A stretch of 64,000 nt of DNA from Adiantum capillus-veneris (GCA_014529385.2 CM043952.1:57830119-57894118), one strand, 5' to 3'. Positions 53,233 through 64,000 are shown, counted from the first letter of the stretch. Numbers and translations: made by a program. Notes: generated from the sequence alone by a model not told the origin.

Positions 53233-53859
53233 GGATTGTAGCGATAGTGATGAATCTTACGACATCCCCTATCATCAACTCAGGCCATCACTATCACCAA
53301 CCCTTCAGCAAAAACCATGCCAGGTCAAAAGAACAGGACAAAAATTCAAAGCCAAAAAGATCGACAAACCTGGATACCAAAAAGCCAGATCGGCCAAAAA
53401 CAGATATGGATCAAGAAGACAAAGATCTCTAATGACAAATTACAAGATCCAAAACCAAAACAAAAACAAGGAAAGCGTGCACGAACGGCTAAGAATATCA
53501 CAAAATTGCAAGATTTCACAACTCAGGTTTGGGCTCCAAAGAAGTTGATTCAAGCACAAAAAAGTCAGGAATTCATTTGGATTCCAAAACAACCATAGTA
53601 TCAATTTTCAAAGCCTGAATCCCGTCACCAACCAAGCGTACAAGGGCTGAAGCAAAGACCACTGTTGACTCACACAACAAAAAGGTGGATCCCAAAGAAG
53701 TCTCTTCAAACACAAACGAAGCACGGGCAAGTATGGGTTCCCAGACGAACGTCAGCAACAAAACAACCAATAATCCCAAAGAAATGGGTCCCAAAGAAGA
53801 ACAACAAAACTGCTGTCCGTGCATCGCCGCTTGAATTCTTACAATTCTTCCTATGATTA
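53233..53859 (+). pseudogene. F tail with repeated W-x-P-K motifs
   Basis: One phase at about 53215-53300 reads AEDCSDSDESYDIPYHQL, an acidic stretch. The phase of the protease resumes at 53317 with TWIPKSQ, IWIKKTK, VWAPKKL, IWIPKQP (then a stop at 53598), RWIPKKS, VWVPRRT and KWVPKKN, ending LEFLQFFL at 53856. Seven basic units of the form W-[IVA]-x-[KR], spaced 15-60 residues apart, are present. I do not know a family for this. Short WVPK motifs also occur between gag and integrase in copia-type polyproteins, which may be coincidence. Confidence 0.5.
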
Positions 53860-55397
53860 CAGTGCAATTAGAGGAGAGCAAGTCGCTTCAATCAAGCAAC
53901 GATACAGGAGCTTCAAAGACCATTACATTGCTTAGAATAGGAAGCCTCGCCAACAAATGCCAATAAGCAAATTTCTTATACCCACATCTTGCACAATATA
54001 AATCTTTTCCATGCATTGATGTGTATTCATAATAGGGCTACATTACAAGGCCTACATAGGCACAACTTTTGATTTCCCAAGCACAACACATACCCTTTGC
54101 GATACCCTGTCGTAAAGGATGAATCCAAATAGGAAGGGGGGAGGCATTCTGAATGCGGACCTAACATTATGACTATTAGAGGGCAATGTATTGTGAGATG
54201 CATTGAATTTTTGCGTTTTATTGTGATAATTTTTGGACGAAATTTAGAGTATATGCCCTCATAGTAATGTTACAGAGGAGTACGGGGACAAAATCCATAT
54301 ATGAGCCCCTAGGGACATGTGTATAGTGTACATAGCATTTAGATTTCTATTTGAATGATTTTTCTTTCGTTGAGTTGTTTTAAGATTTTCTTTGTTTATT
54401 ATTAAGAAAAAAATAAAAAAATCCATAATCCACATGAAGAAAAGACTGACGAGAGGCCTGAGCACTACAAAGAAATGAAGGTACAAGAAAACGATGAAAC
54501 TTCACGAAGTATGTCTCAGCAGCCACTACAACAGTCGAAGAACTTGTCACAAAGCAGTGTCAACATGCAACAGACAAGTCATACAAGATAGAGTCGAGTA
54601 GCTACGCCACAATATGAGTGAGGTGTTAGTCCCAAAGCTTCAAGTAATATTCTCTGTGGTCTAAGCGTCTTAGCTATTCTAGGTACTGCTCAAGATGGAA
54701 GAGTTGAGTATATTTACGTTGTGTCGCTCATGCTGGTATAGGTGAGCAAAAGAGTCGAAGTCTAAGTACTTACGTCTGGTGAAGTGAAGGAGAAGGTCCA
54801 AAAGACAGTCACGTACTGCGCACAGTGAGATACGAGTGGAGAAGCTTCTACATCGAAAACCCTTCTTGGAAAGGTGGAAGCTATTGAGACATCTTATGAT
54901 GTCACATGTGCTACATTTATTCCTCGAAACACCCATCATCTCCTTCTTTCACATTGCATGCTTTTGTTGACAAATTTCTCATATGCATATAGAGTGTCCC
55001 ATAATTGGCACTTGCATCAGGCACTCTTTCCGTGTTTCACCCAAGCACTCACCTTTCATGAACATGTACTTCACGTTCAACTGCTCAACTCCAATAAGAG
55101 CGTATACCAAAGGCATTTTTTTCCCACCGGGTTTTTTCCCTTTGGTCATCCAGGTTTTAGACCCTAATCTAAAGACACCTATCACCATCCTCTTGTACAT
55201 ACTCCTTCTACATCAAAAATAAGGAAATGCTACTCAAAATAATTGACAAATGAATTGGGGCACCAATTTTAGATCATAGCATACTTCTCCTCAATGGCGA
55301 GTCGAAGAATGGCCTACAATGAGACAACACTAACAACATGATTGCATAGGAACAAAGAAGTCCCCAATGAAGAAGAGCAGACATAAGGGTAATCAGA
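53860..55397. other. F unassigned interior
   Basis: No pol domain, no long frame and no recognised gene. It occupies the place where RT, RNase H and integrase would be expected. A further captured or noncoding segment is possible. Confidence 0.4.
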
Positions 55398-55960
55398 GGA
55401 TCTCAAAAGCTTGTCCTTGATAATGCACATCGAATGCTCGGCAGGGTTTTGAACCTCAAATTAGAATAATTAAGTCCTGGATTCGGCCTGACAGATAGAC
55501 TTTGCATTGGAGTGCAACTTGGCCTAAAGAAGTTAATGGTTTAGCCATACAATTTTTACAAAATCCTTACAAAGTTGTCATTGGTTCACAAGATCAGAAA
55601 GCCAATCACTCAATTCTACAGATTGTAGAAGTTGTTTCTGAGAATCACAAATACTCCGAATTGACAGATTTGCTGGAGCAAGTGATGGATGGAGCTTTCT
55701 CTATCCATGATGATAAGAGTCAAGTTAAACGACATTGGGTTCTATTTTAATTTAGATCTGGCAGTAGACCTATAATGACAGAAACAGATGCTACAGCTCG
55801 GAGCGTGGATGTGAAAGACATAAAGTTCGACATCAATTATGATTTTCCTGAATCATGTGAAGACTATGTACATCGGATTGGACGAACAAGACAAGCTACT
55901 GCAAAGGCTATAGTCTATACTTTATTTACAACAACAAAACGACAGCAAAGACCACATTGC
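55398..55960 (+). pseudogene. Captured DEAD-box RNA helicase fragment (DBP2/p68/RH20-like)
   Basis: KLVLDNAHRML (DEAD box altered to DNAH, 55419-55430), a frameshift, GFEPQIRIIKSWIRPDR, a stop, then HWSATWPKEVNGLAIQFLQN (motif III SAT), PYKVVIGSQDQKANHSILQI, VEVVSENHKYSELTDLLEQV and FSIHDDKSQVKRHWVLF. A stop follows, then [40 protein letters not shown] (motif VI HRIGRTGR) and [10 protein letters not shown]. The match to the DBP2/DDX5 family is unmistakable. No introns interrupt it. About 25 residues (the SRILIF...DGWPAL block) are missing between MDG and FSIH. It lies 50 bp from the purine tract inside F, as expected for mRNA-derived capture. Confidence 0.88.
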
Positions 55961-55996
55961 CATCAACGATCAGGTCATGTCGGGGACGACATGAAC

Positions 55997-56010
55997 GCGG
56001 AAGGGGGGAA
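55997..56010 (+). other. F polypurine tract
   Basis: GCGGAAGGGGGGAA, directly before the 3' LTR start TGGTGACCC at 56011. Confidence 0.8.
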
Positions 56011-56956
56011 TGGTGACCCTGCTAGGTCAACAACACAACATAACTCAAGTTTCGTACCAAAGTCTTATCTTTTGCGAGTTATGAAATGCTGCGGATTATG
56101 GCTATAAACGTCATTTGTAATGAGTAGTTATTCTAGTTTCAGAAGCCGGGGTGCAATGGCACTTCCAGATTGTAAATACAAATCCATTTGACCCTTTCAA
56201 CCCCATTTTTGGTTAAACCTAAGATAGCCTTAGTATATAAGGTACCTAGGTCATTTTGTAAAAAGACTTTTAATCATAATCAAAACTTAGCGCTGCCATC
56301 TATTGTGTGTGAGAGAGAAAGAGAGTGAGCGTGAGCTTCATCCTCTCGCTACGCCCGGCTCGCTCAACACATTGGAGATCCGACTGCACCATTTCTATAG
56401 GCTTGAGGAGAGCTACGCGACAACACCAAGCATTCCACGCGAGATGAAGCACACACGGTGACGCATCTACGAGCTATTTGTGGCCGTAAGTGTATCAAAC
56501 GGTGTCTGTTTTCTGCGTGGTAGTACTCTATAGAATCGTGTCGACATAAGCTACGCATAGGTACTCATAAATTTCAGTTTTGGGCACTTTCAAAATTTTG
56601 TTCTGTCATCATACGCGTTTTCCGCAGATGGGTTTAGAGTGTAGAAGCTTAGGGATGGTGTATCCTAGTGAGAGGATGGTGTTCCTTAAGTTTCGTATGA
56701 ATCTGGCATGATTAGGTGAGTTGCCTTTTTTATGTGTGTATGTGGCTAGGTGGTGTAGTTGAGAGCAGTGAGGGTCTTGATTGTGGTTTAGTTGGACTTT
56801 CTGAGTGTTGTATGTGTAAGATGGTCTCAGCCTGACAAGCTTAAGAGATTTCCTCCGTGTGCCTATCGTGTCATCTGTGTCCTTGATTGACATTATGTTG
56901 ATCTAGGTAGTGTTTGCATGCACTTCATGGGTGTGTGAGTCACTCCCCGTCCAACA
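56011..56956 (+). repeat. F 3' LTR
   Basis: 946 bp, closely similar to the 5' LTR throughout (sharing for example AACTCAAGTTTCGTACCAAA and GAGATTTCCTC). It ends TCCAACA before CACTT. Confidence 0.9.
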
Positions 56957-56961
56957 CACTT

Positions 56962-57203
56962 ACCCTATTGTAATAAATAGGCCCAACCTTTCATGGAAAA
57001 CTTAAGGACCTCTCTTCTTAAGCAAGCAGAAAGAAACCAATAGCTCTGATACCAATGTAATGGAAATGGGACAACTTAAGGACCTATCTTCTTAAGCAAG
57101 CAAAGAGAAACCAATAGCTCTGATACCAATGTAATGGAAATGGGACAACTTAAGGACCTATCTTCTTAAGCAATCAAAGAGAAACCAATAGCTCTGATAC
57201 CAA
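56962..57203 (-). repeat. A4 leader with triplicated primer-binding site
   Basis: TAGCTCTGATACCAATGTAA occurs at 57041, 57115 and 57189, a 74-bp period. Each unit carries the reverse-complement iMet primer site (GCTCTGATACCA) plus the first bases of the LTR. Only the last copy is followed by the full LTR. Confidence 0.9.
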
Positions 57204-58142
57204 TGTAATGGAAATTGCCTATGAACCTTGAGATAGCGGAATAAGGAGAATTATAGAGAGAATTTTTGTGAGATTACTTGGAGAACATAGAGGGTAGCAA
57301 CTTAACCATAATACTTAATTAACTTGCCATGAACAATAATTTTGCAAGAGAGAGATTCTAGAGAACTTAACAACAGTTGAGGATCGGATTTATGTGGAGC
57401 CGTGGTCCCCCCTCCAACAGGTTTTTGTATTATAGATTCTTCCATCAAGACAGACTTGGTACAATACAATCTTTGTGTTTCTTGTGACCTAGGTGATGCC
57501 ATGAAGATGAAGATCTTCATGCATCACGAGCATAATATAGACATTGTAAAAAGAACTAACCATCCCCAGCCTCACTCCCAAGGGCTCAAACACCTTCAAA
57601 GGTGGAGAGAGTTAGTGGGGAATGAGGGTAGGGAAGAGGAAGAAGAAACATTCATAGTAGTAAGAAATAGTTCCTCAATCATCACTCTTCCTGCTTAGCA
57701 TACATAATAGCATAGTAATAAAGATAGAGAAGATGGAAAGCTTAAGCATTGGATCATGTCTCTTGGTTGGATTTGCATTCCATAGCCAAGAGTGTTGGTG
57801 TAGGCTCTCAACTTCTCTACAAGCTTGGAGAAGGAGATGAAGCTCTTGCACTTTGGAACTCACATATTGAGACTGTGTGTATGTGTGTGGGAGAGTATAC
57901 CCCCCAAGCTAGCCCCCTCCTTGCTTTGGTGGACCCCCTCTTCTAGCACTATCTTGCACATGATTGGACCTCCTCAATTGGCCAATGACATGCTTAGTTC
58001 ATATCAAGCAACAAGGGTAGCCTTGGGACAAGTGTCCCCCTTTCCCTTTGAGAGAGAGGACTTGATAACTGCAAGAACAATTACTTAATTTAACTAAATT
58101 ATCATTGAACCCCTTGGGAGTCAAACAATATATAAGCTTTAA

Positions 58143-58430
58143 GGGTGAAAGCATGTTAACCTGTCGCGCTTTTTGTGCTAGTTAGCAGTTTCAAGTTAGC
58201 ATATCTTCAAAAAGTTGGGTGTCCGGTAAATTTTTTACAAATAATATCAAAATTTGTTGGAGGTTGTACATTTGGATTCCTTGTTTCAAGTGCTTTCTAT
58301 TGATATATCATATGTCATAGATCTTGGAGATGTAGCTCAAGTTATTGTACTAGTTAGCATATGTCAAAATTATGCTAGTTAGCATTGTCCGGGACATGAA
58401 AAAGCATGACAACTTAACATGCTTTCACCC
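58143..58430. mobile_element. MITE 3, TIR GGGTGAAAGCATGTTAA
   Basis: A 17-bp perfect terminal inverted repeat, GGGTGAAAGCATGTTAA / TTAACATGCTTTCACCC. TTAA flanks both ends (58139-58142, 58431-58434). The uninterrupted LTR copies read GCTTTAGGCACAC here, so the real duplication may be TTA (PIF/Harbinger-like) rather than TTAA (piggyBac-like). 288 bp, noncoding; GCTAGTTAGCA words recur inside. Confidence 0.8.
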
Positions 58431-58497
58431 TTAAACACACTATGAGGGAAACATGAAGAAAAGCTTAACAAGTGTCCTAGATGCTTTCTTTGTACCA

Positions 58498-58792
58498 GGG
58501 CAAAAGCATGAAGTGGTGGTCATTATTTTTTACCTTCCAAATATTTTCAAGAAAAATGGTGACATGGTAAAATATTCTTAAAAAAGATTTAAAAATATCC
58601 AAATACTTTCAAGAAAAATGGTCACATGGTAAAATATTCTTAAAAGAGATTAAAAACTATCGGCGGAGAATACATGTGTACATTCCTCTCATCAAGAGCT
58701 TTCTCTATTTTAAACATTTAGTTGAGTGTACATATGTGTACAAGGTAGTGTCAAAGACACTACTTCTTGACCACGTTTACATGCTTTAACCC
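58498..58792. mobile_element. MITE 4, TIR GGGCAAAAGCATG
   Basis: The left end GGGCAAAAGCATGAAGTGG and right end ...ATGCTTTAACCC form a degenerate TIR of about 23 bp. The LTR target ACCA is duplicated (58494-58497 and 58793-58796); intact copies read GTACCAAGC. The TIR shares GGG..AAAGCATG with MITE 3. A 62-bp tandem duplication lies at about 58537-58660. Confidence 0.75.
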
Positions 58793-59004
58793 ACCAAGCT
58801 TTCCTTGTGTGAGGGTGTGTGTGTTCTCTCTCTAGCTCCTACAATGAGGGCTTGCACCCCCTTGAGTAGGAATCATGTTGACTTTTTGAACATCTTAACC
58901 CCTCAAGCGCCTTAGTCATGGATCACCTTAGCACGTTAGTCATTAAGCATTTCAAGAAACTTAGTCAGGAAGCACAACAAGCACCTTAGTCAACAAGCTT
59001 CAAA

Positions 59005-59799
59005 ATCCTTTTTTGGGAAAAGAGTATCCATGCAAGAAGTGTGCGCTATAAGGGACGGGGGCACAGGGTAGGCAAGGAAGCCAGGAAGGTCTCTAGGTAG
59101 GCGGAGGTAGGTTTGCATGAAGCGGTGGCATCCAGAGGAGACCACACATAAGAAGCCTTGCTTGTAGACCCACTTGAATTATGAGGCCAATTTCATTGAG
59201 TGTTTCACGTCCACCACGACTAGCCCAAAAACAATTCGTGGGGTTTGAGTCCATCTCCAACAAAGTTTGATACCAAAATTGGTGAGCTAACTACATGGTA
59301 CTCTACACTTGTTTGTGTGAGGGATCCAAAAAGTTGGTTTATTAATTTAGCCATGTAGAGTAGATATAGACATGCACACCTACAGACAACCTAGTCTTGA
59401 AGGTTTAGGACTAGGAGCTATTGATGCCCAATTTGAGGGCTTAAGGGATCATTGGAGAGATCTCAAGAAATACTATCCTCTACACACAAGTGATGAAATC
59501 AGATTATGAGCTTACAAAGAATTAATTGAAGATGGAAATGATCGACTTCATAACATGGGTAGTGGTACATCCTCAAAGGGTTATATGTCCATCATTAAGA
59601 AGACTTTAAAAGCGATAAGTGTAGCCCTAGAATGCAATGCAGAAGAAATTTAATTAGTGATCATGATTAGCAAGAGATGGTGCTAATGAGATCTAGCATA
59701 AGGAAGTTGAAATGCCTAAAGATCTATGACCATTGGCTTTTATACCACATGTAAAGCTAGGTTGGATTCAACAATGTGGCACTATGTAACCACAATGAT

Positions 59800-59842
<43 letters not shown>

Positions 59843-60000
59843 ACTAAGAGGTTAACTAAATATAGAATAGACTAGATTATAGACAAACACAACTTGATTA
59901 TTAAAACAAAAAGTGATTACAAGGCTTATTATATAGGCATAGCATGTAATGGTTACACCTCTCTAAAGGTGAGTTGACTTTTCTTCAAAGAGCAAGATGT
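59005..60000 (-). mobile_element. Element B2
   Basis: Homologous to 6217-7320: leader, mutated primer site (59735-59747), LTR from 59750 with (GA)n at about 59802-59839. It is cut at CAAGATG by the C-like LTR that follows; B1 continues there with CTACTCGGCCC. Confidence 0.7.
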
Positions 60001-60623
60001 TAATGATAGCCGTTTTTTGGCTCTCGATATTTATCATAGTAAACCACCTCACCCGGGTAAAATCACTTTAACAATATGGCTATCCTCACCTGTTTATATG
60101 TACATATGTGTTATGCGACCTAATATTCCATAGAAGAAACCTCAACTAGCTAGTCATCTAGTTAGGGGAGACAAACAAATATATAAATAAGTATCACAAC
60201 CATGTTTGTACATAATATTTCACCTTAATTTTGGTATAATTATAGTGTGTGTTTCATGTACAAATATTTTACAAATTTGTGTATATACCTATATTGAAGT
60301 GTGGGTTTTTATCAAGCTTACATACGTCAATTTTTACCATTTTACTCTACATAATAATTTGCTATTTTTTTCTTGTACATACATGTGTATATGTGTATAG
60401 AAATATTTTCAAATTATTATACCAAAATGGCTATAACTTAGCCTTGATGTAACTCCACCCCAACAAAAATCCGAAAAACTAGTTTTATTTGTGTGTATAT
60501 ATTTTCACTATTTTGATTTTTCCCTTCCTACAAATATTCTCTTTCACTCTCATAAATTAGAACACCAAAAATATTCATCTTTTTATGGTAGCTCAGAATG
60601 AGAGAGATTTATTTTTAATTTGA

Positions 60624-60995
60624 CCCCTTCCTATTTTTTCCACCAAATTATTTATATTTTGACATGTACATATATTTTTAGACCCTTCAATACTTGATTT
60701 TCTTAGTTGTATTATTCACTTATATCATGAGCTCAAAAATATCTTCAATTATAGACCCACAAAATATGGTCAAGGATATGTGGTTCACTCTTGGAGGCAT
60801 TCAAAAGAACCCCTTCCTATTTTTTCCACCAAATTATTTATATTTTGACATGTACATATATTTTTAGACCCTTCAATACTTGATTTTCTTAGTTGTATTA
60901 TTCACTTATATCATGAGCTCAAAAATATCTTCAATTATAGACCCACAAAATATGGTCAAGGATATGTGGTTCACTCTTGGAGGCATTCAAAAGAA
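60624..60995. repeat. 186-bp tandem duplication
   Basis: CCCCTTCCTATTTTTTCCAC at 60624 recurs at 60810; the units run to TTGGAGGCATTCAAAAGAA and appear almost identical, so the duplication is recent. Confidence 0.9.
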
Positions 60996-62558
60996 TCATC
61001 CAAAGAGGGACCCCACAAAGACTTAATTTGTGAGTGGAAGAAGACAATCGGTTTTACCGAACTTTTAAAGGCCACTTTCTCTCTGAATTTAAAAATGTGA
61101 TAAAAACAAGAATTGTATCAAGTGAGCTCAACTTGTGCCTCAAATTGCTTCATAGTTTTTTAAACTATGAGCTGCGGGATATAATTTAATTGGTGGACCC
61201 CAATTTGCCCATGCCATGCAGCCACACTTTCTCTTCCACTTTAGCATTTTCCTCTTTCACACACCCTTCTCCACTCATCATCCCCATCTCTCTCACCTCT
61301 CCTCTTTTCACCCTACTCACTTTCTCCTCAACCTTGAAAAATAAGAGAAACCATGGTGAACTCATGAATATTACACACACTTCCATTCCAAAATTGACCA
61401 TCTAGTCTCATTTTTTATCCTCCAAATTACCCATATCTATAAAAAGAACCACAAAATTCAGCCTCTTGTCTTGAAGAATAGCCCATGGTGATTGATTACT
61501 CATCTTCAATTACCTTGGTCCCAATGAAGGCCAAGAGTGGATAAAAAAATGCTGTCAAAGCTAGTGTACCATCAACAAGAGTCAAAATTGGCCCTACTCA
61601 AGACCTTTGAAGCATCAACATTATAAGAAATCCCTTACCTCTTAAGCATTTTTCTTTCTTATTTGTATCCTACATGGATACTCCCATTGTAGATATCCAA
61701 ATTTAAAATTAATAAAAATACTAACCCTAATAATCTACTAACACTAACCCAGTATGAAAAGTCTTATCACCTTCAGCTCTCTCCTCTCTCTTCTATTCAT
61801 CTATCTCCACTTGATAATTTGAGGCAAAGAATAGATAAAATGCTGAAAATATTACCCATCCATGGATAGAGGAGTAACCCTAGCCCTAAAAAATGCTATA
61901 AAAGGAGGGTGTAGCCAGCACAAAAAGGGGGGGAAGTCATAAGAAAGAGCACCATGAGATAGCTTTAGAAGCCAACTTAGCTCAATCTCTTGAGAAGGAG
62001 CTCTTGAGTGAAATATCATTAAATTATGCACATGCATGTGTTGTATTAAGGGTGTTAAGCAAGGAATTTCTATGCCATTGTAAGAGAGAGTGATCATTCA
62101 ATTGAGACTAGGAAGGCCATATTTCTCCTACAAGGGTAAGCCCAATATTTTGTGAATCAAGGAGGTGGATTTGGACTAAGCATGGCTACTTTGTCTTCCT
62201 TCCAATGTGAAGTCATCCACAACAATGATGTGTAAGTGCCTTGGTGTTTTATTTAAGTACTTGATAGCTTGTCTTCGGGTGTTGTTATCGATTTAGCCAT
62301 AAATCCCCCATGCTGTAAGAGAGCGACACGGTGGAGAGGACTCCCCTGGCCTTAAGATAGTGATTGGGGTGGCTTATCTTGTGATGTTTTGCAATGTGTT
62401 TTACTCAAGCTATGTTGAACAAATGATAATTTCACTTTGATTAGTCATGACTGATTTGTAAGCAAGTATTTAAAGCAACAAGCACTCCCCTCTCCCCTCT
62501 CTCTCTCTCTTACGTGTATATCCGTGTTTGCTTGATCATTATTGATATGTTTCAAGGA

Positions 62559-62561
<3 letters not shown>

Positions 62562-62636
<75 letters not shown>
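62562..62636. repeat. (TC)n microsatellite
   Basis: 75 bp of uninterrupted TC. Confidence 0.95.
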
Positions 62637-62638
<2 letters not shown>

Positions 62639-62816
62639 GCGTCCTAGTTCGCATCCAAAAATAGGGTGCCCCAAATTTGTGTTGGGTTAGGTTGCAGGTT
62701 TGTGTGTGTGTGTGTTTGTTGTTTTTTTTCAACCCCAACCCAATTGAGCATCACGGGAGCCTAGAAGGGTGCTTAGAGGCCACTTTTCTTGTTGCCCACC
62801 CTGGACTACCTCAAAT

Positions 62817-62834
62817 TGGTGCCCCCCCACTGAG
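62817..62834 (+). other. C' primer-binding site
   Basis: TGGTGCCCCCCCACTGAG, three bases after the LTR end CCTCA. The corresponding site in C reads TGGTGCCCCTACTGAGG. The tRNA partner is not identified; the form resembles the tRNA-Asp-type site used by F. Confidence 0.65.
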
Positions 62835-62854
62835 GAACAACTTGTGTATCATTA

Positions 62855-63299
62855 GGCAAAATTTGGACTCACAAAGGGGCCCTTTAAGGAGTTTGACTTT
62901 ACCTCTCTCTACCAAAACGGGCGCATGGATAATTTTTTTGCAAATAAACTCCAAAGTTGGCGGAGGTTTGACAGTTAGAATGTCCTCTTCAAGCTTATCT
63001 ACTACTGATATATAGCACGCCATGAGATTCCTCATATTTTAGAAGATTCTTTTTTTGATTCACTTAGATTCCGACAGAGTTGTCACATCATAGGTGAATC
63101 AAAAAAAGAATCTTCTAAAATATGAGGAATCTCATGGCGTGCTATATATCAGTAGATAGAGCTTGAAGAGGACATTCTAATTGTCAAACCTCCACCGAAT
63201 TTGGAGTTTATTTGCAAAAATTTATCCATGCGCCCGTTTTGGTATAGAGAGGTACAGTCAAACTCCTTAAAGGGTCCCTTTGTGAGTCCAAATTTTGCC
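62855..63299. mobile_element. Palindromic MITE copy 2
   Basis: GGCAAAATTTGGACTCACAA at the left and its inverse at the right, TA on both sides (62853-62854, 63300-63301). The arms are nearly complete: AGATTCCTCATATTTTAGAA with TTCTAAAATATGAGGAATCT. The centre is about 63076. It is inserted just behind the C' primer site. Confidence 0.88.
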
Positions 63300-63301
63300 T
63301 A

Positions 63302-64000
63302 ATGGTTTTTATGTAAGATCAACCTTTAGAATAGTCAAGTAGTTTTCATGAATCATGGGAATTTTTATGACCCTTTCATTCCCATTGCAAGGCAAAAGGT
63401 ACACAAAATTATTAATACTAAGTTGCAATTTTAACGTGTAATTCGTAGAATTTTAGGTTCTCTTAAGTTAGCCAAAATAAACACTTCGGTAAATCCTTTT
63501 ATTTTGCCTCTCATTAAGTAGGATCTTAGTTTGCATGTATATATCTTTATTATATTTTAAGCATTACGTTATGTATAGAGCATGGATAATGGTCCAAAAA
63601 TTTTCCTTTCTTACTTCACACCACATATTAGGATAAATATTGCACTCAAAAGAGAGATACATTTTCAACAACATATGGTGTTTATTTTGGGGCTGAAAAA
63701 AAAGGAGAAATTCTTGCATCTTCACAACCTATCATTCTACCTCTCATCAACTACCACACTTTTTTTGATGTACATGTAGTCATTTTATTTTAAAATTAAG
63801 GAAGCCCAACAAAATAGTGTGTATGTTTGTTTTCTCTTTGTCAAAGTTTGTTACAAAAACCAAAAAACGATTATTTGTTCTAAGGAATGTGTGTGCAGTG
63901 AAAGCTCAATTATTAGAGATCTAGCCCTATTACTGATTGAGTTGCAAGAGCAGGTAGTAAAGCGTCTCCATCATAACAAGAGGGTGATGAAGTTAAGACG
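63302..64000 (+). other. C' leader, runs off the window
   Basis: 63360-63780 is the reverse-complement homologue of the C leader at 40390-40860 (CATTGCAAGGCAAAAGGTAC, TTCTTGCATC). Gag should follow beyond the window. No coding region is seen up to 64000. Confidence 0.6.

Larger units (their letters stand above)
45547..56956 (+). mobile_element. Element F: Athila/Tat-like LTR retrotransposon with host gene fragment
   Basis: LTRs 45547-46505 and 56011-56956 (TGTTGACCCCGCTCGG or TGGTGACCCTGC at the start, TCCAACA at the end). TSD CACTT is at 45542-45546 and 56957-56961. The primer site is tRNA-Asp-like, TGGCGCCGTTGCTGGGGA, at 46507, and the purine tract GCGGAAGGGGGGAA lies at 55997-56010. The order is a 2.4-kb leader with palindromes, gag, protease, a WxPK-repeat tail, unassigned DNA, a DEAD-box helicase fragment, then the 3' LTR. 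RT, RNase H and integrase are absent. Complete boundaries make F the best-defined unit of the window. It must have been mobilised in trans or have lost pol after insertion; the captured gene suggests the former. Confidence 0.9.
57204..59004 (-). mobile_element. A4 LTR arm with two MITE insertions
   Basis: Starts TGTAATGGAAATTGCC at 57204. It matches the left arm of the A1/A2 LTR through 58136, 58435-58493 and 58797-59004. The two interruptions are MITEs. It ends within the AAGCACC-rich zone, where B2 begins (CAAGCTTCAAAATCC). Confidence 0.8.
60005..62813 (+). mobile_element. C' element 5' LTR (plus strand)
   Basis: Starts TGATAGCCGTTTTTTGGC, matching the start of the C LTR read on the minus strand (TGATAGCCATTTTTTC), and ends TGTTGCCCACCC...CTACCTCA like C. 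It contains a 186-bp tandem duplication and a (TC)n tract. No gene is inside; open frames such as 61190-61405 are low-complexity Ser/Thr/Pro. Confidence 0.75.

Noticed and set aside
54259-54486. Hydrophobic minus-strand frame in F
   Set aside because: AT-rich DNA; no homologue recognised and no supporting context.
55502-56107. Functional helicase gene
   Set aside because: The catalytic DEAD box is altered, internal residues are missing and stops are present; it lacks the N-terminal RecA half.
61190-61405. Ser/Thr/Pro frame in C' LTR
   Set aside because: Open on both strands at the same place, low complexity, inside an LTR.

Overview
This window is intergenic DNA from a large, repeat-rich eukaryotic genome, almost certainly a land plant. 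The evidence is plant-type Ty3/gypsy elements primed by tRNA-iMet (TGGTATCAGAGC) and tRNA-Asp-like (TGGCGCCGTTG) sites, a CACTA (En/Spm) transposon with TNP2, DUF4218 and DUF4216 domains, and a captured fragment of a plant-like DBP2/p68 DEAD-box helicase. A Penelope-like element (PLE) relic with a decayed hammerhead ribozyme would fit a fern, lycophyte, bryophyte or conifer better than a typical angiosperm, but that is inference. I found no intact host gene, rRNA, tRNA or CRISPR array.

Layout. 1-1036: PLE reverse-transcriptase fragment, a poly-C run and a hammerhead-like motif. 1382-6216: element A1, with a roughly 3-kb LTR that is itself a giant inverted repeat, an iMet primer site and a decayed gag. 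6217-7560: a minus-strand LTR-element fragment (B1). 8066-15108: a CACTA transposon with a nearly complete minus-strand TNPD-type transposase, a divergently transcribed plus-strand TNPA-type gene and a terminus TATAGTG. 15254-23343: element A2, in which LTR, primer site and gag are mirrored around about position 20036, giving a palindrome of palindromes.

23767-45405 holds a three-level nest, all minus strand. Element E (chromovirus pol) is split by element C, a Tat/Ogre-like gag-pol with two RNase H domains. The left LTR of C is in turn split by element D, which has 3.3-3.6-kb LTRs, 2 kb of internal DNA and TSD TAATA. 45547-56956: element F, an Athila/Tat-like plus-strand element (TSD CACTT). 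Its leader carries at least seven copies of a 22-bp palindrome. It has gag and protease, a repetitive W-x-P-K tail, and a host RNA-helicase fragment where pol would be. F sits in the leader of a fourth A copy (A4). 57204-59004: the A4 LTR with two MITEs. 59005-60000: B2. 60001-64000: the 5' LTR, primer site and leader of a plus-strand element related to C (C'), containing a palindromic MITE.

Most coding regions are broken by stops and frameshifts. The best candidates for undescribed biology are the strand-symmetric palindromic LTR element (A), the palindrome array in the leader of F, and the helicase capture by F.
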